Source: an uncultured Ardenticatenia bacterium (GTDB lineage Bacteria; Chloroflexota; Anaerolineae; Promineifilales; Promineifilaceae). From it: a DNA stretch of 14,204 nt. This document shows, piece by piece, positions 4,822 through 10,744 of the stretch. Location: assembly GCA_937858165.1 (NCBI GenBank), contig CALLZA010000223.1:1-14204 (forward strand), written 5' to 3'. The position numbers and the translations under genes are program-made. The stretch's first letter is position 1. Each line of letters opens with the position of its first letter. The notes under the pieces were generated by a model that was not told the DNA's origin, did no database searches, and saw only the letters and a program-made list of their open reading frames with translations.

Positions 4822-6612
4822 GTGGAAGAACCGCTTGTTCAATTGGCGCTCGTCGCCGTTGTCGGTCTGGGAGCGCAGTTGCTGGCCTGGCATCTGCGGC
4901 TGCCGTCCATTCTCTTGCTGCTGCTGTCCGGCTTTCTGCTCGGCCCCGTCTTCGGCCTCATCGCCCCCGGCACGCTGCTGGGCGAGGCGCTATTTCCTCT
5001 GGTGGCGCTGTCGGTCGGCATCATCCTCTTTGAAGGCGGACTGACACTCAAGGTCAAGGAGCTATCGGCCAGCGGCCCCGTCGTCTCGCGCCTTATCTCG
5101 GTCGGCGCGCTAATCACCTGGGTTGTGGCCGCGCTGGGGGCACGCTACTTGCTGGGCTTCGACTGGCCGCTGGCCATCCTCAGCGGCGCTATCCTGATCG
5201 TCACCGGCCCGACAGTCGTCGGCCCGCTGCTGCGCCAGATCCGCCCCAAGGGGCGCGCCGGCACAATCCTGAAGTGGGAAGGGATCCTGATCGACCCCGT
5301 CGGCGCGGTGTTGGCCGTGCTGGTGTTCGAGATCATTGTCCTGGGCGGTGGCGTCAGCGTGCCCGGATTCGTTTTGTTGGGCGTCGTCCGCACGCTGGTC
5401 ATCGGCATCGCGCTCGGTCTGCTGGGGGCGGCTGTCCTAATTGGTCTCATGCGGCGGCATCTCATTCCTGACTACCTGCAAAGTGGCGTCACGCTGATGC
5501 TCGTCGTCGGTTTCTTCACGCTGGGTGACCTGCTGGCGGCCGAAGGGGGTCTGCTGACCGTCACCCTGATGGGCATCGTCCTGGCCAATCAGACCTACGT
5601 GCCGGTGCGCCATATCATCGAGTTCAAAGAGAATCTGCAAGTCTTGCTCATCGGCGTGCTGTTCATTCTGCTGGCCGGGCGAGTCGAGATCGAGAACCTG
5701 TTGGCGGTGGGCTGGCCGGCGCTGGCCTTCATCGTCCTGCTCATCGTCGTCGCCCGCCCCCTTTCGGTGCTGCTGTCCACGTGGCGCACGCCGCTGACAC
5801 GCGCCGAGCGCATCTTTCTAATGTGGATGGCCCCGCGCGGCATTGTCGCCGCTTCGGTGGCTTCTGTCTTCGCTTTCGAACTGGCCGAACTGGGCGTGCC
5901 CGAAGCGGAGTTGCTGTCGCCGCTCATCTTCCTGGTCATTGTCGGCACGGTCATCTTCTATGGGCTGACCAGCGGCCCGGTCGCGCGCCGGCTGGGTCTG
6001 GCCGAGCGCCAGCCCCAGGGGGCGCTCATCGTCGGCGCCCACCCCTTTGCCCGCCAACTGGCTGCGGTGTTGGGCGGGTTGGGCCTGCGCACCGTGCTGG
6101 TCGATAGCAACTACCACCACGTAGCCGAGAGCCGCATGGCCGGCTTGGAGGCCCACCACGGTAGCGCCCTGGCCGAGGACACGCTCGACGGGCTGGACCT
6201 GGCCGGCGTGGGTCGCGTGCTGGCCCTGACCGGCAACGACGAGGTCAACGCGCTGGCCATGATCCAGTTCCGTGAACTGTTCGGCGGAGCGGAGGTCTAC
6301 CACCTGTCACCACAAGGCGATACCCGTCCCGCCGGGCTGCACTCGGGGCGCACCCTTTTCGATAGCCAGAACCATTACGAAGCGCTGGCGACGGCGCTGG
6401 AGGAGGGCGCGACGCTACGGGCAACACCCATCACCGCCGCCTTCACCTATGCTGACTACCAGAGCCATTACGGCCCGCGGGCCATCCCCCTGTGTGTGGT
6501 CAGCGAAGGTGGCCGGCTGGCGTTCTTCACCGCCGACGCCCGCCCCGCCCCCCGGCCCGGCCACACCCTGGTCAGCCTCGTCCGCCCGGAGAACGACAAT
6601 GGTGAAGGTTAA
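4822..6612 (+). CDS. CPA-type cation:proton antiporter with TrkA-N-like C-terminal domain
   Basis: This inner-membrane protein of 596 residues, counted from GTG 4822, is expected to exchange Na+ or K+ for protons. Residues 1 to about 390 form some 11-13 hydrophobic segments. Markers are LRLPSILLLLLSGFLLGP 26-42, ILFEGGL 68-74, TGPTVVGP 128-135, EGILIDPVGAVLA 153-165 with the buried acidic pair Glu153 and Asp158, and MAPRGIVAASVASVFAF 336-352. Residues about 400-496 look like a TrkA-N/RCK nucleotide-binding domain (GALIVGAHPFARQLAAVL, then VLVDSNYHHV), and 530-590 look like a small RCK-C-like domain. The Rossmann glycines read GAHPFA rather than GxGxxG, so nucleotide binding is uncertain. The 3' end overlaps trpF by 14 bp, so the two are probably co-transcribed. 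The transported ion cannot be told from sequence. The start could instead be ATG 4765. Confidence 0.88.
   Translation: MEEPLVQLALVAVVGLGAQLLAWHLRLPSILLLLLSGFLLGPVFGLIAPGTLLGEALFPLVALSVGIILFEGGLTLKVKELSASGPVVSRLISVGALITWVVAALGARYLLGFDWPLAILSGAILIVTGPTVVGPLLRQIRPKGRAGTILKWEGILIDPVGAVLAVLVFEIIVLGGGVSVPGFVLLGVVRTLVIGIALGLLGAAVLIGLMRRHLIPDYLQSGVTLMLVVGFFTLGDLLAAEGGLLTVTLMGIVLANQTYVPVRHIIEFKENLQVLLIGVLFILLAGRVEIENLLAVGWPALAFIVLLIVVARPLSVLLSTWRTPLTRAERIFLMWMAPRGIVAASVASVFAFELAELGVPEAELLSPLIFLVIVGTVIFYGLTSGPVARRLGLAERQPQGALIVGAHPFARQLAAVLGGLGLRTVLVDSNYHHVAESRMAGLEAHHGSALAEDTLDGLDLAGVGRVLALTGNDEVNALAMIQFRELFGGAEVYHLSPQGDTRPAGLHSGRTLFDSQNHYEALATALEEGATLRATPITAAFTYADYQSHYGPRAIPLCVVSEGGRLAFFTADARPAPRPGHTLVSLVRPENDNGEG
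6588..6592 (+). promoter_or_regulatory. Ribosome-binding site for trpF inside the antiporter gene
   Basis: GGAGA lies within the last codons of the antiporter, 6 nt before the trpF ATG at 6599. It supports this start over longer in-frame extensions that run back to 6272 through antiporter coding sequence. GTG 6602 is a close alternative. Confidence 0.7.
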
Positions 6613-7273
6613 GATTTGTGGCCTGACGCGCTTCGAAGATGCGCTCGTTGCCTTGCAAGCCGGGGCCGACTATCTCGGTTTCATCTTCTACCCGCCCAGT
6701 CCGCGGGCCATTACGCCAGAGGCGGCCGCCAGCCTCATCACCCACCTGCGCGCAGCCTTCCCCCCTGGTCCCTGGCCCCTGGCCCCGCGCTTCGTAGGCG
6801 TCTTCGTCAACGAGCCACCGGCCGCCGCCGCCGCCATTCTCGACGGCTGCGGCCTCGACCTGGCCCAGTTGAGCGGCGACGAGCCGGCGGCCGACGTGAC
6901 CGACCCCGCTTCGCCGCTGTTCGTCCGCGCCTACAAAGCCCTGCGCCCGCGCACGCCCGACGAGGCCGAGGCCGGCGCGGCGCGCTTTGCCGCCTCGCCG
7001 GGCGGTGACGGCCCGTGCCTGCTACTCGACACGCCCCACGGCCGCCTTTACGGCGGCACGGGCGAGACGGGCGACTGGGGCATCGCGGCAGCGCTGGCCG
7101 CCCGCCTGCCCGGCCTGATGCTGGCCGGTGGGTTGACGCCCGCCAACGTGGCCGCGGCTGTGGCCGCCGTGCGGCCGTTCGCCGTCGACGTGGCCGGCGG
7201 CGTGGAGCGCGCGCCGGGTCTCAAGGACGCCGACCGCGTGCGGGCCTTTATTGCCAACGCCAAAGCTGGCTAA
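6599..7273 (+). CDS. trpF: Phosphoribosylanthranilate isomerase (TrpF)
   Basis: This 224-residue TIM-barrel enzyme carries out the Amadori rearrangement of N-(5-phosphoribosyl)anthranilate in tryptophan synthesis. The general base is Cys7 in KICGLT (5-10) and the general acid is Asp144 in LLLDT. Other motifs are GFIFYPPSPR 27-36, VGVFVNE 66-72, GGTGETGDW 152-160 and LAGGLTPANV 175-184. Two conserved spots differ from what I expect: QLSGDE where most members have QLHGDE (90-95), and DVAGGVE where most have DVSSGVE (197-203). A 7-residue stretch rich in Pro/Trp/Gly at about 56-62 is made by a 7-bp tandem repeat. It overlaps the antiporter by 14 bp and stands apart from other trp genes here, so tryptophan genes are probably scattered. 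Confidence 0.94.
   Translation: MVKVKICGLTRFEDALVALQAGADYLGFIFYPPSPRAITPEAAASLITHLRAAFPPGPWPLAPRFVGVFVNEPPAAAAAILDGCGLDLAQLSGDEPAADVTDPASPLFVRAYKALRPRTPDEAEAGAARFAASPGGDGPCLLLDTPHGRLYGGTGETGDWGIAAALAARLPGLMLAGGLTPANVAAAVAAVRPFAVDVAGGVERAPGLKDADRVRAFIANAKAG
6763..6786 (+). repeat. 7-bp tandem repeat inside trpF
   Basis: CCCTGGT is followed by CCCTGGC twice and then CCC (3.4 copies). Three 7-bp units make 21 bp, so the trpF frame is kept and the units add Pro, Gly, Pro, Trp, Pro, Leu, Ala in a loop between barrel elements. A gain or loss of one unit would shift the frame. Confidence 0.8.
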
Positions 7274-7298
7274 GAAAGCAATCACAAAGTGAAGCTTT

Positions 7299-7847
7299 AT
7301 GTCAACACACGAGCGCCCATTTCGAACCGTCGCCAGTCATATCGTCTGGTCGTGCCCCTGGTATCGCGTGCGGCAGGACGACATCATCACGCCTGACGGC
7401 GGGCCGGGTGTCTACAACGTCATCGAAAAGGCGGACGCGGTGTGGATCGTGCCGGTGACGCCCCAGGGCGAGGTGCTGATGGTCTACCAGTATCGCTACA
7501 CCATTGACGAGTGGTGCTGGGAAGTGCCGGCCGGAAGCGTCAAGCCGGGCCAGACACCGGATGAGGCGGCGTGCGAAGAGTTGGCCGAGGAGGTCGGTGG
7601 GCGTGGCGGTGACTGGCAATACGTCGGCCGCTTCTTCCTGGCCAACGGCATCTGCAACGAAGTCGGCCACATCTTCCTGGCCACAGACGTGACCGCCAGC
7701 GACACGCACCATGAGGCGGCCGAGGTCATGCACGTCCATCGCCTTCCGGTCAGCCGTGTGCTGGCGATGGCTCGCGCCGGGGAGATCAGCGACGGCCCCT
7801 CGGCCCTGGCTCTCCTGCTCTGCGCCGACCGGCTTTATTGCAGATGA
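7299..7847 (+). CDS. Nudix hydrolase, ADP-ribose-pyrophosphatase-like
   Basis: This 182-residue protein has an ADP-ribose-pyrophosphatase-like layout: VIEKADAVWIVPVTPQGEVL (41-60), then YQYRYTIDEWCWEVPAG (63-79), then a Nudix box at 79-101. Family members hydrolyse nucleoside diphosphates linked to another moiety, such as ADP-ribose. Against GX5EX7REUXEEXGU, this box has Gln85 for the first Glu and Glu93 for the Arg, but keeps the metal-binding cluster Glu94, Glu97, Glu98. The FFLANGICNEVGHIFLA segment (112-128) sits where substrate-contact residues are expected. The substrate is not identifiable. It begins 25 bp after trpF with only a weak purine-rich site (AGTGAAG), so it is probably read from the trpF transcript. 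Its 3' end overlaps convergent uvrC by 13 bp. Confidence 0.88.
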   Translation: MSTHERPFRTVASHIVWSCPWYRVRQDDIITPDGGPGVYNVIEKADAVWIVPVTPQGEVLMVYQYRYTIDEWCWEVPAGSVKPGQTPDEAACEELAEEVGGRGGDWQYVGRFFLANGICNEVGHIFLATDVTASDTHHEAAEVMHVHRLPVSRVLAMARAGEISDGPSALALLLCADRLYCR

Positions 7848-9712
7848 GCCTTGATCGACTCGGCCACTTCGACGGAGATGCCCGGCACAGCGATCAGCTC
7901 CTCCACCGACGCCGCGCGCAACGCCTCCAGCGAACCGAAGCGCTTTAGCAGCAGTTGCCGCCGCTTCGGCCCCACGCCGGGCACGGCGTCAAGTATGGAT
8001 GCCACACCGACCTTGGCCCGCCGCTTGCGGTGCCCTTCGTTGGCAAAGCGGTGGGCCTCGTCGCGTACGCGCTGCACCAGATAGAGCGCCTCTGAACGGC
8101 GCGGCAAGAAGACCGACTGCGGCCGATCGGGCAGGAAGATCTCCTCCTCCTGCTTGGCCAGCGCGGCCAGCGGCACCTCGTTCTCCAGGTCGAATAGCTG
8201 CAACACCTCTTGCCCCACGGCCAACTGCCCCTTGCCGCCATCGATGATCAACAGGTCGGGCAGGATGGCCCAGGCCGTCGGCCGATCCGAGCGCGACTTG
8301 ATCGCGCCAGGGTCGTGGAGTTCGCCGGCCAGCGTGTCGCGGTAGCGCTGGAAGCGGCGGGTTAATACTTCGCGCATCGATCCGTAGTCGTCGTTGGTCG
8401 TCGATTGGACGTTGAAGCGCCGATAGTCGCTCTTCTGGGGCGCGCCCTGCACAAAAACGACCATCGAGCCAACCGTCTGCTGCCCCTGCGTATGGCTGAT
8501 GTCGTAGCACTCGATGCGCGCCGGCGGGCTGGGCAGCTTCAGCGCGTCCTGTAGCTCGGTGATGGCCGTGACGTGCTTGGAGCGGTCGGCGGCCCACTGC
8601 TGGCGCAGTGCCGCCAGAGTATCCTGCGCGTTCACAGTCGCCATCTCCACCAGTTCGCGCTTCTTGCCCCGCCGCGGCACTTGCAGCGTCACCTTCGTGT
8701 TGCGCTTCTGCCGCAGCCACTCTTCGATGATGCGCGCCTCTTCCACTTCAGCCGGCAGCAGCACCTCTTTGGGCACATAGGCGGCATCTTCGTAAAACTG
8801 GGTCAGGAACTCCTGCAACACCTCCTGGTCGCTTTCGCCCTCGGCGTTGTCAAGCATGAAGTACTCGCGGCCGATGAGCTTGCCGTGACGCACGAAGAAC
8901 ACCTGCACGCAAGCGTCACCGTTGGCGCGGGCAAAGGCGATCACATCCTGGTCGGTATCATCGGGACCGATGATTCGTTGCCGGGCAGTGATGCGCTCGA
9001 TGGCCCTGAGCTGGTCGCGGTAGTCAGCAGCGCGCTCGAAGTCGAGGTCGGCCGCCGCCGCCGCCATGCGCTGCTCGATGCCGCGCACGATATAGTCCGA
9101 CTTGCCATCGAGGAAGTCCATCAGTTGCTTGATCGTCGCCCGATACTGCTCCTGATCGACCGCGCCGATGCACGGTGCGTTGCACAGCTTGATGTCGTAG
9201 TAGAGGCAGGCCCGTTCGTCGCGGCCGGTGATGATGCGGTCGCACGTTAGATAGGGAAAAATCTTGCGCAATAGATCGAGCGTCTGCTGCACAGCCCAAA
9301 CCGACGTGTAGGGGCCGAAGTAGCGCGCGCCGTCGCGCACCATACGCCGGGTCACGGTCACCTTGGGGAAAGGGTCGGCCCAGTGAACCTTGATGTAGGG
9401 GTAGCGCTTGTCGTCCTTCAGCCGCACGTTGAAGCGCGGCTGGTGCTGCTTGATGAGGTTCATCTCCAGCAGCAGCGCCTCCAGTTCCGAATCGGTCACG
9501 ATGACTTCGATGTCGGCGATCTGGCGGCGCAGGCGCAGGGTCTTGATGGAATCAACGTTGCTGTGAAAGTAGGAGCGCACCCGGTTGCGCAGGTTGATGG
9601 CCTTGCCGACGTAGAGGACGTTGCCCTCCGCGTCCTTGTGCAAATAGACGCCAGGCTTGGTCGGCAAGCTGTTGAGCACGTCGCTGATGTGGTCGCTGGG
9701 CGTGTAGGTCAT
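7835..9712 (-). CDS. uvrC: Excinuclease ABC subunit C (UvrC)
   Basis: This 625-residue nuclease makes the 3' and 5' incisions around UvrB-bound DNA lesions in nucleotide excision repair. Domains in order are an N-terminal GIY-YIG nuclease with GVY 21-23, YVG 34-36, the basic LRNRVRSYF segment and EALLLEMNLIK (78-88); a cysteine cluster Cys157, Cys169, Cys177, Cys181, with the spacing of the iron-sulfur cysteines reported for E. coli UvrC; a UVR motif at about 222-238 (DLDFERAADYRDQLRAI) for UvrB contact; an RNase H-like nuclease with CYDISH 402-407, IDGGKG 490-495 and DEAHRFA 551-557; and tandem helix-hairpin-helix motifs at 570-625. It is full length with all active-site regions present. A weak GAGAAG lies just before the ATG. 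It converges on the Nudix gene, and 72 bp separate it from the upstream usp gene. Confidence 0.98.
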   Translation of the reverse strand: MTYTPSDHISDVLNSLPTKPGVYLHKDAEGNVLYVGKAINLRNRVRSYFHSNVDSIKTLRLRRQIADIEVIVTDSELEALLLEMNLIKQHQPRFNVRLKDDKRYPYIKVHWADPFPKVTVTRRMVRDGARYFGPYTSVWAVQQTLDLLRKIFPYLTCDRIITGRDERACLYYDIKLCNAPCIGAVDQEQYRATIKQLMDFLDGKSDYIVRGIEQRMAAAAADLDFERAADYRDQLRAIERITARQRIIGPDDTDQDVIAFARANGDACVQVFFVRHGKLIGREYFMLDNAEGESDQEVLQEFLTQFYEDAAYVPKEVLLPAEVEEARIIEEWLRQKRNTKVTLQVPRRGKKRELVEMATVNAQDTLAALRQQWAADRSKHVTAITELQDALKLPSPPARIECYDISHTQGQQTVGSMVVFVQGAPQKSDYRRFNVQSTTNDDYGSMREVLTRRFQRYRDTLAGELHDPGAIKSRSDRPTAWAILPDLLIIDGGKGQLAVGQEVLQLFDLENEVPLAALAKQEEEIFLPDRPQSVFLPRRSEALYLVQRVRDEAHRFANEGHRKRRAKVGVASILDAVPGVGPKRRQLLLKRFGSLEALRAASVEELIAVPGISVEVAESIKAHLQ

Positions 9713-9784
9713 CGCTTCTCAAGCACAGACGCGCCCAACAACTGCGCGCCCGTCAGCCTGAATTTTAGCACACCTATTCGATTT
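9713..9784 (-). promoter_or_regulatory. usp-uvrC gap with a candidate -10 box for uvrC
   Basis: The gap between the usp stop and the uvrC start contains TAAAAT on the - strand (complement of 9762-9767), five of six matches to a -10 hexamer and about 50 nt before the uvrC ATG. It sits in a short AT-richer patch that stands out from the surrounding GC-rich DNA. No clear -35 box and no terminator hairpin with a T-run were found, so read-through from the usp-lon operon is equally possible. Confidence 0.3.
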
Positions 9785-10744
9785 TTACCGGATGAGCAAC
9801 AGATGCGGGTGGGCGTCGTCGAGAAGGGTTTCCAGCGCGTCGACCGGCCACTCGGCGGCGGGCAAGATGAGCAAGCTGCCGTGCTGCTTGTTGACCCAGG
9901 CCAAGACGCGCCGCGGATCGCCACCGGCCAGGTGCTGATACTGGGCCGTGCAGCCACGCGCTTCGAGCAGGTGGGCGGCTAACTGGCGGCGTGCGAAGGC
10001 CGAAGTCTCATCCGGCCCCCAGACCAGCACACGCAACTCGCCGCCTTCGCCACTGATCTCGGCCGCCAGGGCCAACGCCCGCCCGCCGCCGGGCGAACCG
10101 TCGTAGAGCACCAGCACCGGCCCGGCGTCTACCTCCGGCTGCACCAGCAGCACAGCCGAAGCGGCGCGGGTGATGGCCGCGCGGGCCGTCGAGCCGAGCC
10201 GCGCCCGGCGGGACAGAGAGTGGCCCATGCGCCCCAGGGCCAGCACGTCCGCCTCCAGCGCGGCGGCGATCAGTTCGCCGGCCACCGCGCCGCGCACGAC
10301 GCGAAAAGTGCTGCTGACCTTGTTCTGCTCGGCGAGTTCTGCCAATTCACGGCGCAGCACCGCCGCCCGCGCCCGCAGGCCGCGCAATAGCTCTTCGCCC
10401 TGCACCGGACGCGCGGCGGACAGCCCAAAGCGCACCTCGCGCGCGAATGGCAGTTCCGCCAGGCGCAGCAGATTGACGTCTTCGACGAAGATACCCTGCA
10501 ATTCGGCCTGGAGCCGCCCGGCCAGGGCGACGGCCGCCGCCAGCGCCGCGTGACTGTGACTCGAAGCGTCCAGCGCCACTACGATACGTCGCGGCGGGCG
10601 AGCCGCTTCGGGCGCGGCGCCGGGAGCCGTCGTGGCGTCGGAAGCCGTCGTGGCGTCGGAAGCCGTCGTGGCGTCGGAAGCCGTCGTGGCGTCGGAAGCC
10701 GTCGTGGCGGTCAATGAGGCGTCGCCTGACGGTATCACCGTCAC
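9785..10744 (-). CDS. Tandem universal-stress-protein-like protein with repetitive N-terminal linker
   Basis: The 319-residue product begins with a 50-residue low-complexity Ala/Thr/Ser/Asp segment (repeats of TASDAT), followed by two USP-like halves. The first (about 52-203) opens with RRIVVALDASSHSHAALAAA and has LALGRMGHSLSRRARLGST (168-186), a version of the USP nucleotide-binding G-x2-G...GS signature. The second (about 208-319) opens with VLVLYDGSPGGGRALALA but lacks the final signature (LLILPAAEWPVDALETLL), so it looks degenerate. The start GTG overlaps the lon-like stop as GTGA (10741-10744). GTG 10738 has AGGAG at better spacing (5 nt) and would shorten the protein by two residues. 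Coupling to the protease gene suggests a shared stress response. USPs vary widely in function, so nothing more specific is claimed. Confidence 0.85.
   Translation of the reverse strand: MTVIPSGDASLTATTASDATTASDATTASDATTASDATTAPGAAPEAARPPRRIVVALDASSHSHAALAAAVALAGRLQAELQGIFVEDVNLLRLAELPFAREVRFGLSAARPVQGEELLRGLRARAAVLRRELAELAEQNKVSSTFRVVRGAVAGELIAAALEADVLALGRMGHSLSRRARLGSTARAAITRAASAVLLVQPEVDAGPVLVLYDGSPGGGRALALAAEISGEGGELRVLVWGPDETSAFARRQLAAHLLEARGCTAQYQHLAGGDPRRVLAWVNKQHGSLLILPAAEWPVDALETLLDDAHPHLLLIR
10622..10711 (-). repeat. 18-bp minisatellite (5 copies) in the usp N-terminus
   Basis: On the + strand the unit is GGAAGCCGTCGTGGCGTC. Copies begin at 10622, 10640, 10658, 10676 and 10694. The middle three are identical, the first differs by one base (G for A) and the last only at its 3' end. 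The unit codes for a six-residue Ala-Thr-Thr-Ala-Ser-Asp period on the coding (-) strand. Because the unit is a multiple of three, copy number can change without breaking the frame. Confidence 0.95.

Noticed and set aside
6272..6598. A 109-residue N-terminal extension of TrpF.
   Set aside because: It is an out-of-frame reading of the antiporter C-terminus. The TrpF family starts at MVKVKICGLT, with GGAGA just upstream.
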